Shown here one piece after another: positions 49,113 to 58,971 of a stretch of 64,000 nt of DNA (positions within the stretch are counted from its first letter, which is position 1; the number at the start of each line of letters is the position of its first letter). The translations under genes were made by a program, and so were the position numbers. The stretch is taken from the NCBI GenBank assembly GCA_011389575.1, contig JAABUB010000002.1, positions 1 through 64,000 on the forward strand. The letters are read 5' to 3'. The notes beneath the pieces were generated by a model. The model saw only the letters and a program-made list of their open reading frames with translations. It did no database searches and was not told the DNA's origin. The DNA is from Desulfotignum sp. Its GTDB lineage: Bacteria; Desulfobacterota; Desulfobacteria; Desulfobacterales; Desulfobacteraceae.

Positions 49113-50696
49113 TTATACCGGAATGTTTCCGTGTTTTTTGGCCGGCCGCATTTCCCGTTTGGTGGCCATGGCTTCCAAGGCATCTATGAGCCGGGGGCGG
49201 GTTTCACTGGGCTGGATAACAGCATCCACATAGCCTCTGGCAGCTGCACAATACGGATTGGAAAACTGGTCATTGTATTGAACAATTTTTTCCCTGCGTT
49301 TGGCTGCCGGGTCATCTGCCGCCTTGATCTCCCTGGCATGAATGATATTGGCCGCGCCTTCCGCTCCCATGACCGCAATCTCGGCGCTGGGCCAGGCAAA
49401 TGCCATGTCCGCACCCAAATGACGGGAGCACATGGCAATATAGGAGCCACCGTAATTTTTACGGGTGATCAACAAAAGTTTGGGCACCGTGGCTTCGGAA
49501 TAGCACCACAGCAGTTTGGCCCCATGACGGATGATACCTCCCCATTCCTGGTTGGAGCCGGGCAGATATCCCGGCACATCCGCAATGGTGAGCATGGGAA
49601 TATTAAAGGCATCACAGAACCGGATGAACCGGGTGGCCTTGTCCGAAGCATTGATATCCAGACACCCGGCCAGGTGGTTTGGCTGGTTGGCGATAATGCC
49701 GATGGATCGGCCGTTGAGCCGGGCAAAGCAGACCACCAGATTTTTGGCATAATACTGGTGGGGTTCGAAAAACTGTCCGTCATCCACAATGGACCGGATC
49801 ACGTTTTTCATGTCATAGGACCGGTTGGGACTGTCCGGAATCATTGTGTCCAAAGATACGTCCATACGGTTGGGATCATCTGTCGGCGGAACAAGCGGAG
49901 GATCTTCCATATTATTGGAAGGCAGATAGGACAACAGGGTTTTTATCTGGAGGACGCAGTCTTCATCTGATTCACAGGCAAACTGGGCCACACCGGATTT
50001 TTCATTATGGGCCATGGCACCGCCCAGGTCTTCAGAGGAAACTTCCTCTCCTGTCACAGCTTTTATGACATTGGGGCCGGTGATAAACATGTAGGCACTT
50101 TTTTTGACCATGAAAACAAAGTCGGTCATGGCAGGAGAGTACACTGCCCCGCCGGCAGTGGGCCCCATGATGGCCGATATCTGAGGGACGACCCCTGAGC
50201 AGGCAGAGTTTCTGAAAAAGATCTCCCCGTATCCGGACAGGGCATCGATACCTTCCTGAATCCTTGCCCCGCCTGAATCATTCATGCCGATGACAGGCGC
50301 TCCTGCTTTTAAGGCCATGTCCATGACCTTGCATATTTTTTTGGCCTGCATTTCCCCTAACGAACCTGCCCGGGCCGTGAAATCCTGGGCATAGGCAAAT
50401 ACGATTCTGCCGTCCACCCTTCCATAACCGGTGATGACACCATCCGCCGGTATCTGTACTTTTTCCATGCCGAAATTGGTGCACCGGTGGGTGACAAACA
50501 TATCCAGCTCCCTGAAACTGCCTTTGTCAAACAAACAGTCAAGGCGTTCTCTGGCATTGAGCCGTCCCTGTTCCTGGCGTTTGGCCAATGCTGCGTCACC
50601 ACCCATCTTCAAAATTTCCTGCTCTTTTTGCTTCAGAATCTGGATATTGTCTGATGTGGCTCCCATAATAGAAATCCTTCCATGTTCCTTATTCAT
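49113..50696 (-). CDS. Acyl-CoA carboxyltransferase (PccB/MmdA/transcarboxylase 12S-like)
   Basis: ARERLDCLFDKGSFRELD..., GGARIQEGIDALSGYGEIF, MGPTAGGAVYSPAMTDFVFMV; internal ATG likely (MGATSDN). Confidence 0.93.
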   Translation of the reverse strand: MNKEHGRISIMGATSDNIQILKQKEQEILKMGGDAALAKRQEQGRLNARERLDCLFDKGSFRELDMFVTHRCTNFGMEKVQIPADGVITGYGRVDGRIVFAYAQDFTARAGSLGEMQAKKICKVMDMALKAGAPVIGMNDSGGARIQEGIDALSGYGEIFFRNSACSGVVPQISAIMGPTAGGAVYSPAMTDFVFMVKKSAYMFITGPNVIKAVTGEEVSSEDLGGAMAHNEKSGVAQFACESDEDCVLQIKTLLSYLPSNNMEDPPLVPPTDDPNRMDVSLDTMIPDSPNRSYDMKNVIRSIVDDGQFFEPHQYYAKNLVVCFARLNGRSIGIIANQPNHLAGCLDINASDKATRFIRFCDAFNIPMLTIADVPGYLPGSNQEWGGIIRHGAKLLWCYSEATVPKLLLITRKNYGGSYIAMCSRHLGADMAFAWPSAEIAVMGAEGAANIIHAREIKAADDPAAKRREKIVQYNDQFSNPYCAAARGYVDAVIQPSETRPRLIDALEAMATKREMRPAKKHGNIPV

Positions 50697-50734
50697 GCAT
50701 TAATTATAATTCTAACAGCACCTTGTTGCGTTTT

Positions 50735-51478
50735 TTATTCTGTTGTAAACCGCCATGCACAATACCAGTCATCCGGATGCGGATCAGGGGGACATCCAAT
50801 GCATGCTGTCTTAATTTGTGGATCGATGGCCCTTGCAAAATACGTGTATTCAACCAGTCCTGCGGATTTGCACGGATAGTCGGGCATGCCTTTGCGCTTT
50901 CTTGCCGTCTGAACCCGGCATGCATTCATCTGGAATACAAAACTTTTTGGTGTCTCGTCAACAATTGATTGCGTATTTATAAAAGAATACATCCGTAAAT
51001 ATAACGCTTTTTTAAGTCCGGCCAGCCCCGGATTTTTATCCAGGTGTAAAAATTTTTTAATCGCATGGGCCTCATAGGGCGAAAACCTGCCCCAGCAGGA
51101 ATCATTGCACCGCTTGGCATCATTCATGCCATGGCATGATTCCACTGTCTGGAACCAGACCCCGTCCATGACCAGCCAGTTTTTGGCAAGATCCTGTAAA
51201 CATGCATTCATGACATCCTCCTCCATGTCTGACCAGGCTTTGGGCAGGCCGTCCTTCATCTCGAACCCCAGGGTTTTAGCCATGCGGTTCATGGCAATAC
51301 CCGCAGCTTTCGGGGTCACGGCATCCATCATTTCCAGGGCCTGTTCCATGCCCATCTGGTGGCGGACTTCCCCGAACCAGAACCCGTAATGCATGACCAT
51401 GCGCATCACCATATCCATCATCAACCGGCCCTTGTCTTGTTTTGACAACCCAAGATAAGGTGACTGACCCTCTTTCAT
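50735..51478 (-). CDS. Cys-rich conserved hypothetical protein (DUF6125-like, tentative)
   Basis: ...VMHYGFWFGEVRHQMGMEQALEMMDAVTPKAAG...CHGMNDAKRCNDSCWGRFSPYEA...TACIGCPPDPHPDDWYCAW. Confidence 0.55.
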   Translation of the reverse strand: MKEGQSPYLGLSKQDKGRLMMDMVMRMVMHYGFWFGEVRHQMGMEQALEMMDAVTPKAAGIAMNRMAKTLGFEMKDGLPKAWSDMEEDVMNACLQDLAKNWLVMDGVWFQTVESCHGMNDAKRCNDSCWGRFSPYEAHAIKKFLHLDKNPGLAGLKKALYLRMYSFINTQSIVDETPKSFVFQMNACRVQTARKRKGMPDYPCKSAGLVEYTYFARAIDPQIKTACIGCPPDPHPDDWYCAWRFTTE

Positions 51479-51534
51479 GAAATCGCCTCCTTTTTTTGCA
51501 AATGTATATCAACGTCCTGATTTTGAAATCAGGC

Positions 51535-52398
51535 TTATATCTCACAGTCTTTTGCACACCCTTTTTCCGACAACCGGCGGTAAAGTGCAAGATATGTTTG
51601 GGCTTCGGCAGTTTTGCCCCGTTTTTTGCACCCATTGCCGTAAATACGGCATTTTTCCTGTAATACAGCTGTTGCAGCAGCTTTTTGTTCCAGGCCCAAA
51701 GCATCTGACTGCACCAGGTGCATCAAAGAAGCGATGCGGTATCTGTCCTGGGAATGGCTGCAGGAAAGCTGATCATCATGCCCGCCGTACTTCACGGTCA
51801 ATGGTTTGTCAATAAGATATATGGGAATATCCGAACTGATACGCAGCCACAGATCATAATCTTCACACACTGCAAAATCCTCGTTGAACATGCCCTTGAG
51901 ATCAAAAATCTCTTTTTTCATCATCACGGCAGAAGGACTTACCAGACAGCGGTGAAGGGATGGTTCAAAAATCATACCGGATGGTTTTTTATGCTTTTGC
52001 ATGGGATTGACCCGCTTTCCTTTGCGAATCCAGATCTCCTGGGTCTGGCATATCAGGGCCTCGGGGTGGGTGGAAAAAAACGCTGCCTGGCAGGCCAGTT
52101 TTTCCGGCTTCCATTGGTCATCAGAATCCAGCAGGGCAATATAATCTCCACTGCTGTGGCGAATCCCGAAATTTCTTGCCGCGCTCACCCCCTGGTTGGA
52201 CCGGGTGAACACACGGATCCTTCTGCCATATTCCGCCAGAAGATCCGGGGTATCATCTGTGGATCCGTCATCCACCACAATGATTTCTTTGGGGCGCAGG
52301 GTCTGGGCCAGCACCGAATCAACGGCCCTGGCCAGAGTCCATGCCCGGTTACAGGTGGGGATGATCACGCTGATCTGTGATGAAGCCGTATTTTCCAT
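51535..52398 (-). CDS. Family 2 glycosyltransferase
   Basis: ISVIIPTCNRAWTLARAVDSVLAQTLRPKEIIVVDDGSTDDTPDLL...DYIALLDSDDQW. Confidence 0.93.
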   Translation of the reverse strand: MENTASSQISVIIPTCNRAWTLARAVDSVLAQTLRPKEIIVVDDGSTDDTPDLLAEYGRRIRVFTRSNQGVSAARNFGIRHSSGDYIALLDSDDQWKPEKLACQAAFFSTHPEALICQTQEIWIRKGKRVNPMQKHKKPSGMIFEPSLHRCLVSPSAVMMKKEIFDLKGMFNEDFAVCEDYDLWLRISSDIPIYLIDKPLTVKYGGHDDQLSCSHSQDRYRIASLMHLVQSDALGLEQKAAATAVLQEKCRIYGNGCKKRGKTAEAQTYLALYRRLSEKGCAKDCEI

Positions 52399-52669
52399 GA
52401 TATATGGCTATACCATGTCCGGACCTGTTTAGGCAAACCGGTTTTGGCCCGACAGATGCAGCACAAATGGCCAAACCATTTTAAAATTTTTAAAATTACA
52501 AGCATATTCAAGGCCATAGCAAAACTTTTGTCTTGATTTTTCTAAAAAAATCCCCAATAATGCATTTTGTTCTTTTTTATATGAGTAATTCTTGACAAGC
52601 CCATCCAAATCACTTAATGAAGGCCCTTAAATTTTGGTTAGCATTATCTTATGAATAATTGAGGATATT

Positions 52670-52900
52670 ATGGCAAAAGGCAAATCAGTCACACATGTAA
52701 TTGATACACTCTGGTGCAAGGGGTGTGGGATCTGTGTTCATTTCTGTCCCAAAGATGTACTGGAACTGGACAAAGAAGGCAAAGCCCGGGCAGTTCGACC
52801 CGAAGATTGCATCGCCTGCAAGCTGTGCGAACTTCGATGCCCTGATCTGGCAATACAAATACAAGAAACGCAGGAAGGGGAAAATGACTCTACAAAATAA
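52670..52900 (+). CDS. korD: 2-oxoacid:ferredoxin oxidoreductase delta/ferredoxin-like subunit
   Basis: CKGCGICVHFCPKDVLELD...CIACKLCELRCPDLAI, immediately upstream of korA-like gene. Confidence 0.85.
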   Translation: MAKGKSVTHVIDTLWCKGCGICVHFCPKDVLELDKEGKARAVRPEDCIACKLCELRCPDLAIQIQETQEGENDSTK

Positions 52901-54038
52901 TATCAGGTTTGTTCAGGGGAATGAAGCCTGTGTGGAAGGGGCACTGTATGCAGGTGTCAATTTTTTTGCAGGATATCCCATCACCCCGTCCACGGAAATA
53001 GCGGAACACCTGGCTGAAAGGCTTCCCCGGCAGGGCGGAAAATTTATCCAGATGGAAGATGAAATTGCTTCCATGGGTGCCATTCTCGGGGCATCCCTCA
53101 CAGGAAAAAAAGTGATGACCGCCACATCAGGCCCGGGATTTTCCTTAAAACAGGAAGCCCTGGGATATGCATGCATGGCTGAAATTCCCTGTGTAATAGC
53201 CAATGTGCAGCGGGGGGGACCTTCCACAGGCAACCCCACCCATGTGAGCCAGGGAGATGTGAACCAGGCCAGATGGGGCACCCACGGAGATCATGCCATC
53301 ATAGCCCTGACTGCATCCAACAACCAGGATGTGTTTAAAATCACGGTGGAAGCCTTTAACCTGGCGGAAACCTACCGGACCCCGGTTATCATTCTTTTGG
53401 ATGAAGTAGTGGGCCATATGCGGGAGAAACTTACCATACCGGACTCCGGAGACATTCCGGTTGTGGGACGGCTTCGCACTGCCGTGGCAAAAGGCGTGGA
53501 TTATCATCCCTATCTGCCCAGAGAAGACGGCCGCCTGCCCATGTCTGACTTCGGCGCAGAGCACCGGTACAATGTCACCGGCCTTTTTCATGACATGTGG
53601 GGGTTTCCCAGCAACAACCCCAAGGTGGTCAGCGAACTGCTCCGGCACCTGGTGGACAAGATAGAAAATAATGCGGAAAGCATCACCATGTACAAGGAAT
53701 ACTGGCTGGATGATGCTGATTATATTCTGGTCTCCTATGGATCTTCTGCCCGGTCCGCCATCCACATCGCCAAAAACCGGCGGGCCAGGGGTGTCAAAAT
53801 CGGGATTCTGGAACTTCAGACCCTGTGGCCGTTTCCCGCTGACATGGTCAGGGAAAAATGCGCCAACGCCAAAGCTGTACTGGTGGTGGAGATGAACATG
53901 GGTCAGGTGGTCACCCAGGTGAAAAGCGCTGTGGACAATCCCAACAATGTGTTTCTGGCCAACCGCATTGACGGCCAGCTCATTTCACCCACTGACATCA
54001 AAACCATTCTCAGAATGATCCAGGGAAAGGGGGTATAA
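52884..54038 (+). CDS. korA: 2-oxoacid (2-oxoglutarate-type) ferredoxin oxidoreductase alpha subunit
   Basis: Start moved to ATG 52884: MTLQNNIRFVQGNEACVEGALYAGVNFFAGYPITPSTEIAEHLAERLP; RGGPSTGNPTHVSQGD. Confidence 0.9.
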   Translation: MTLQNNIRFVQGNEACVEGALYAGVNFFAGYPITPSTEIAEHLAERLPRQGGKFIQMEDEIASMGAILGASLTGKKVMTATSGPGFSLKQEALGYACMAEIPCVIANVQRGGPSTGNPTHVSQGDVNQARWGTHGDHAIIALTASNNQDVFKITVEAFNLAETYRTPVIILLDEVVGHMREKLTIPDSGDIPVVGRLRTAVAKGVDYHPYLPREDGRLPMSDFGAEHRYNVTGLFHDMWGFPSNNPKVVSELLRHLVDKIENNAESITMYKEYWLDDADYILVSYGSSARSAIHIAKNRRARGVKIGILELQTLWPFPADMVREKCANAKAVLVVEMNMGQVVTQVKSAVDNPNNVFLANRIDGQLISPTDIKTILRMIQGKGV

Positions 54039-54039
54039 C

Positions 54040-54864
54040 ATGGCCACAAAGGAATTTGATTTCAAAGACTATATCCGATCCCGTTTTTTTCCCCATATCT
54101 GGTGCCCGGGATGCGGACATGGCATTGTTCTGGGCTCTTTGCTCCGGGCCATCCATGAACTGGGCCTGGACAAAAACGAGATTGTCATGACCTCGGGCAT
54201 CGGGTGTTCCTCCCGGATATCGGGATATGTGGATTTTCATTCCCTGCACACCATCCACGGCCGTGCCATGACCTTTGCCACAGGGGTCAAGCTGGCCAAG
54301 CCCGGCATTACGGCCATCGTACCCATGGGAGACGGAGATGCCCTGGCCATCGGCGGGAACCACTTTATCCATGCTGCCAGGCGCAACATCGATATCACCG
54401 CCATTGTGATGAACAACCGGATCTACGGCATGACCGGGGGCCAGTTTTCTCCCTTGTCCGGACTGGGCAAAAAAGCCACCACCGCCCCCTTTACCACCAT
54501 TGACAACCAGTTTGACATAGTGGAACTGGCCAAAAGCGCAGGTGCCACTTTTGTGGCAAGATCCACGGTTTTCCATGCCACGGAATGCAAGGATATGCTG
54601 AAAAAGGCCATTAGCCACAAGGGGTTTTCCGTGGTGGAAATTTTGTCCCAGTGCCCCACTTACTACGGCAGAAAAAACAAGGAAGGGGATGCGGTCCAGA
54701 TGATGGAAGGATTCAAAACCAATACCGTAAAACTTGGTTCCAAAAAACTGGAAAAGAATCCTGACCTTATCCAGCGGGGCATTTTTGTGGAAGACACACA
54801 AAAGGCGGAATATTGTGAAGCCTATGACAAGATCATCGCCACTGCAATGAAAGGAAACGCATAA
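54040..54864 (+). CDS. korB: 2-oxoacid:ferredoxin oxidoreductase beta subunit (TPP)
   Basis: WCPGCGHGIVLGSLLRAIHELGL; GDGDALAIGGNHFIHAARRNIDITAIVMNNRIYGMTGGQ. Confidence 0.92.
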   Translation: MATKEFDFKDYIRSRFFPHIWCPGCGHGIVLGSLLRAIHELGLDKNEIVMTSGIGCSSRISGYVDFHSLHTIHGRAMTFATGVKLAKPGITAIVPMGDGDALAIGGNHFIHAARRNIDITAIVMNNRIYGMTGGQFSPLSGLGKKATTAPFTTIDNQFDIVELAKSAGATFVARSTVFHATECKDMLKKAISHKGFSVVEILSQCPTYYGRKNKEGDAVQMMEGFKTNTVKLGSKKLEKNPDLIQRGIFVEDTQKAEYCEAYDKIIATAMKGNA

Positions 54865-55409
54865 TGGAACGTTCACGACTTGTTTTTTCAGGTTCCGGCG
54901 GCCAGGGCGTGATTACGGCTGCCATTCTCCTTGCCAAAGCAGCTGTGCTGTTTGAAGGAAAAAATGCCACCCAGTCCCAGAGTTACGGGGCAGCAGCCCG
55001 GGGCGGTGCCACCAGAAGCGATGTATTGATATCTGAATCAGATATCTATTTTCCCAAAGTGGTCCAGCCCAATATCCTGGTGAGCCTGACCCAGGAAAGC
55101 TACAATACCTTTTCAGGCATTATCCGGCCCGGCGGTCTGCTGCTTGTGGATGCCAGATTTGTGTCCATCGAAAAAAAGGTGGATGCCAAACACATTTCTC
55201 TGCCCATGTATGAAACGGTCATGGAAAAAATCGGCAAACCCATCGTGTTCAACATATGCATGCTCGGGGCCCTGCTCGGCGCAACCCGCCTGGTCCAGGC
55301 CCAATCCATTCTCAAGGTCCTGGAAATCTCCATTCCCAGAGATTTCATGGATATGAACAAAAAAGCCCTGGAACTGGGCATGGAAATGGGAGAATCCGCA
55401 GCCTCTTAA
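54864..55409 (+). CDS. korC: 2-oxoacid:ferredoxin oxidoreductase gamma subunit
   Basis: LVFSGSGGQGVITAAILLAKAA...SQSYGAAARGGATRSDVLISE. Confidence 0.92.
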   Translation: MERSRLVFSGSGGQGVITAAILLAKAAVLFEGKNATQSQSYGAAARGGATRSDVLISESDIYFPKVVQPNILVSLTQESYNTFSGIIRPGGLLLVDARFVSIEKKVDAKHISLPMYETVMEKIGKPIVFNICMLGALLGATRLVQAQSILKVLEISIPRDFMDMNKKALELGMEMGESAAS

Positions 55410-55432
55410 AAGTTTTTGAGCCCGCCAATGCA

Positions 55433-55471
55433 ACCACCCCTGTTGCGTGCAGATTATGCACCAGGGGTGGT
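55433..55471 (+). terminator. Rho-independent-like terminator after the kor operon
   Basis: ACCACCCCTG ... CAGGGGTGGT with inner GTGCA/TGCAC stem, followed by AATTTTTAT. Confidence 0.75.
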
Positions 55472-55552
55472 AATTTTTATCCTGATTTCCGGATTTTTCC
55501 TGCCGGGTCAGGCAGGCCCGGTGCAGATCCGGCAGGCAGACAGACAGACAGA

Positions 55553-55852
55553 TCATTCAGATGCATCTGGTTCTGCAGACCTTTGGGATGCACTGTTGCC
55601 TGTGGGAAAAAGGTCCTGAACGTTAAGCCCCTTGATCTTTTTCAAACAGTCCTCCAGGGCCCGGGGCTCTGTGTCTCCGGCACCCTGGTGTTCCGGCTTT
55701 GCCACGATATTGACCAGGTTCGGCACGGCAATATACGCACCAGCCAGATTCCCCTGGATTTTCTGGTGCACATCGATATAAATCATTCTGCCGTTGCGGA
55801 TAAGATTATAACGGGTAATACGGGTCAGTATATCATTTACATGAAGATCCAT
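55553..55852 (-). CDS. Small hypothetical protein
   Basis: MDLHVNDILTRITRYNLIRNGRMIYIDVHQKIQGNLAGAYIAVPNLVNIVAKP... Confidence 0.5.
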   Translation of the reverse strand: MDLHVNDILTRITRYNLIRNGRMIYIDVHQKIQGNLAGAYIAVPNLVNIVAKPEHQGAGDTEPRALEDCLKKIKGLNVQDLFPTGNSASQRSAEPDASE

Positions 55853-55941
55853 AGTCTCTCCTCTGAAAATTTTGACATTGACTATTGTTCACCAAAAGTC
55901 CATCATACAGGTTTTGTAAACAATGAAAACAAAAACATGCC

Positions 55942-57600
55942 ATGACAGCACCTGAAAAAATTCCCTCAGACTTGGTGGCGGACTGGAGCACCCTTCACCG
56001 GGTGTTTATCCGGCCTGAAGATGAAAAAAGCCGGCAGACTCTGGTGAAATACATGGAACAGATCCTGTTCGGACTCCATGATTTTCTCAACACCCATGTA
56101 GGGGTCACCGAAGCCATCCCCCTGGCGACCCTGGCCGAATCCTATACCGATACCCTGATCCACCCGGATCCGGAAAAAAAACTGGCTGACGTGATCAAGG
56201 ATATCATCAACCAGATTGCCCCCAGGGCAGTGAATGTGGCTTCCCCCTATTTTATCGGCCACATGACCTCGGCCATACCTTTTTTCATGGTGCATCTCAA
56301 AGCCATTGCCGCTGCGCTGAACCAGAACCTGATCAAACTGGAAACCTCCAAGGTGCTGTCCGTTCTGGAAAAACAGGTGCTGGCAAAGATGCATCGGATG
56401 ATCTACAACAAACCGCCAGAATTTTATGACTCCCATGTCCAGAATGTGGATACCTCTTTGGGCCTGTTCACCAACGGCGGCACCACAGCCAACATCACGG
56501 CCCTGTGGGTGGCCAGAAACCTTTGTCTGCCCCCCACAGCACATTTTTCGGGGGTTGAAAAAGACGGCATGGCCGCAGCCATGAAAGCCCATGATCTGGA
56601 ACGGCTGGTGGTGCTGGTATCGGAACGGGGACATTTTTCTTTGAAAAAAGCCGGCGGTATACTGGGCATTGGAAACCGCAACATCATTGCAGTGGATGTG
56701 GATGAAAACCACCAGGTGGATATGACAGAGCTGGTCCGGCTGGTCGAAAAATTTTCACGAGATAAAAAAACAAAGATTGCGGCCATGGTGGGTATTGCCG
56801 GGACCACGGAAACCGGCAGCATTGACCCCCTCCCCCGGATGGCGGCCCTGTGCAAAAAACACCGGATTCATTTTCATGTGGATGCTGCCTGGGGCGGTCC
56901 GGTACTGCTGTCGGAAAAATACAGCAACCTGCTGGCCGGGATACAGGAAGCTGATTCCGTGACCATTGACTGCCACAAGCAGTTTTACATGCCCATGAGT
57001 GCCGGCATGGTCTATTTCAAAGACCCGAAAGCCCTGGACCAGATCGCATACCATGCCGGATACGTAAACCGCAAAGGGTCGGTGGACCTGGGCATCAAGA
57101 CCCTGGAAGGATCACGGGAGGCAAGCTCTCTGATCCTGGACAGTGCCCTGAAAATCATGGGATCCCGGGGGTACGGCCTGATGATCGATCACGGCATTGA
57201 AACCACCAGGCTGTTTGCAAAGAAAATCAAGGCACGTGCCCATTTCCACCTGGTCACTGATCCTGTGCTCAACATTCTCACCTACCGGGCCGTACCTGCA
57301 CACCTGCAACAGCACCTGAATACTGACATATCATCATCCCGGCGGCAGCACCTGGATGCCTGCCTGGACAAAATAAACACAAATCTTCAGCGCGTTCAGC
57401 GGGAGGCCGGCAAAAGCTTTGTGTCCAGAACCTGTTTAAAAATCCGCCCTGGTGACAGCCATAAGGCAGTGGTACTGCGGTCAGTCATCATGAATCCTTA
57501 CACCACCGGCAAAATTCTTGACCAGATCCTGGATGAACAAGAAGCGATACTGGACAACCTGGATATCTTGGACCACCCTGCACCAAATATCTGGCGGTAA
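55942..57600 (+). CDS. panP: PLP-dependent decarboxylase, PanP-like aspartate 1-decarboxylase family
   Basis: GLFTNGGTTANITALWVARNLCLP; HVDAAWGGPVLLSEKY...DCHKQFYMPMSAGMV PLP-Lys motif. Confidence 0.8.
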   Translation: MTAPEKIPSDLVADWSTLHRVFIRPEDEKSRQTLVKYMEQILFGLHDFLNTHVGVTEAIPLATLAESYTDTLIHPDPEKKLADVIKDIINQIAPRAVNVASPYFIGHMTSAIPFFMVHLKAIAAALNQNLIKLETSKVLSVLEKQVLAKMHRMIYNKPPEFYDSHVQNVDTSLGLFTNGGTTANITALWVARNLCLPPTAHFSGVEKDGMAAAMKAHDLERLVVLVSERGHFSLKKAGGILGIGNRNIIAVDVDENHQVDMTELVRLVEKFSRDKKTKIAAMVGIAGTTETGSIDPLPRMAALCKKHRIHFHVDAAWGGPVLLSEKYSNLLAGIQEADSVTIDCHKQFYMPMSAGMVYFKDPKALDQIAYHAGYVNRKGSVDLGIKTLEGSREASSLILDSALKIMGSRGYGLMIDHGIETTRLFAKKIKARAHFHLVTDPVLNILTYRAVPAHLQQHLNTDISSSRRQHLDACLDKINTNLQRVQREAGKSFVSRTCLKIRPGDSHKAVVLRSVIMNPYTTGKILDQILDEQEAILDNLDILDHPAPNIWR

Positions 57601-57602
57601 CC

Positions 57603-58892
57603 TCAGATTTCATAGATATGAAGGATGAGACCCCCGCGGGTAAGAACGCCGGCCAGACAGCCTTTTTCCAATACCGGCAACACACCTTCCCGGGACTGGT
57701 TCATCCGGTCCATAGCGGTTCTGGCATTATCGTCCGGACCCACTGCCGGAACCGTGGTTTTGATAAAACCCTTGACACTGTGCGACAGACGGTTTTTCTT
57801 TTTGGCACCTGAAACAGCGGATCCCGGTAAAAGCCCCATAAACCGATCCTCTTCACATACCAGGAGCCCATTTATCCTGGAACGGGCCATAATATCACCG
57901 GCTTCAGCCATGGTCAAAGATGAAGGGATCTTGAATCGGACGGCATCCGACATGATATCCCTGACAAAAGTGTTTTTCTGCCTGAATTTCTGAATGAGGG
58001 CTGTTACCTGTTCACAAACCCGGGCCGGATCCGCTTTTTTGACAATGGCGGACCCAGCCCCCGGATGCCCTCCCCCACCCAGGGAACGTACCACAGCACC
58101 GACATCTACGCCTGCCGGGCCGGACCGGCCGATTACCATGACTTTGTCCTGGTCGGTTGAAAATATGCCGAATACGACATCCAGTCCCTTGAATTCCCTG
58201 AATTTTTCCACCAGAGAAGACAGCAAGGTCAAACCGCTCTGCACCGGCCTGGCAAAGATGCCTATTTTCATCCCTTTTTGCTCCAGGATAGTGGCATGGG
58301 CCAGCATATCGGAAAAGACCTGTGAATGGGAATCATCTATGGTATTGGAAAGAAAGGCGCTGACAATGTTCAGGTCAGCCCCGTTTTCCAGAAGAAAGGC
58401 AGTCATCCGTGCATCTCTTGGTGTGGCTGAAGAAAAGGTCAGACATCCGGTATCATCATAAATACCCAGAAGAAAAAGGGTTGCCTGCATGGGGGTGAAA
58501 GGTGTCTGCTGCCGTTCCATCTCTTCCAGAAGCAAAGTCACGGAGGCCCCCACCTCTTCTCTGTGTTCGGTGTCTGAAACAATGGTCGTGCCTTCCATGT
58601 GGTGATCCCAGGAAATGATCTCAAGATCTTTTCTGCCGGCCAGTGAGCCCATCTGGTCAAGCCGGTTCCAATTGTTGGTATCCACCACGATCAACCCGGT
58701 CACCGCATCCGGATCAAAGCCTTTCCTGGGGATGATCCGGAGCAGGTCCTGGTGAATGGATAAAAAGGACCGAACCCCGGGCATGACATGGGAAGGCAGA
58801 ACACCATGGACACCCGGATAAAGGCTTGTGCAGGCCACCATGGAGGCCAGGGCGTCAAAATCCGTATTGGTATGGGTGGTCACAATCTGCAC
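57603..58892 (-). CDS. DHH/DHHA1 phosphoesterase with paired CBS domains (GTG start proposed)
   Basis: [37 protein letters not shown], two C-terminal CBS-like repeats; no nucleotidyltransferase domain follows. Confidence 0.75.
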   Translation of the reverse strand: MQIVTTHTNTDFDALASMVACTSLYPGVHGVLPSHVMPGVRSFLSIHQDLLRIIPRKGFDPDAVTGLIVVDTNNWNRLDQMGSLAGRKDLEIISWDHHMEGTTIVSDTEHREEVGASVTLLLEEMERQQTPFTPMQATLFLLGIYDDTGCLTFSSATPRDARMTAFLLENGADLNIVSAFLSNTIDDSHSQVFSDMLAHATILEQKGMKIGIFARPVQSGLTLLSSLVEKFREFKGLDVVFGIFSTDQDKVMVIGRSGPAGVDVGAVVRSLGGGGHPGAGSAIVKKADPARVCEQVTALIQKFRQKNTFVRDIMSDAVRFKIPSSLTMAEAGDIMARSRINGLLVCEEDRFMGLLPGSAVSGAKKKNRLSHSVKGFIKTTVPAVGPDDNARTAMDRMNQSREGVLPVLEKGCLAGVLTRGGLILHIYEI

Positions 58893-58971
58893 GGTATGTT
58901 CTCCTTTCAACGATAATCCATCGACAGGATACCCTGTCATTCTGCCGATTAATACCAGACGGGGCACTGTC

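Noticed and set aside
54010-54876. 288-aa minus-strand ORF
   Set aside because: Antisense to korB, which is unambiguous.
55529-55550. CAGACAGACAGACAG-like microsatellite
   Set aside because: Only a few 4-nt units; too short to be meaningful.
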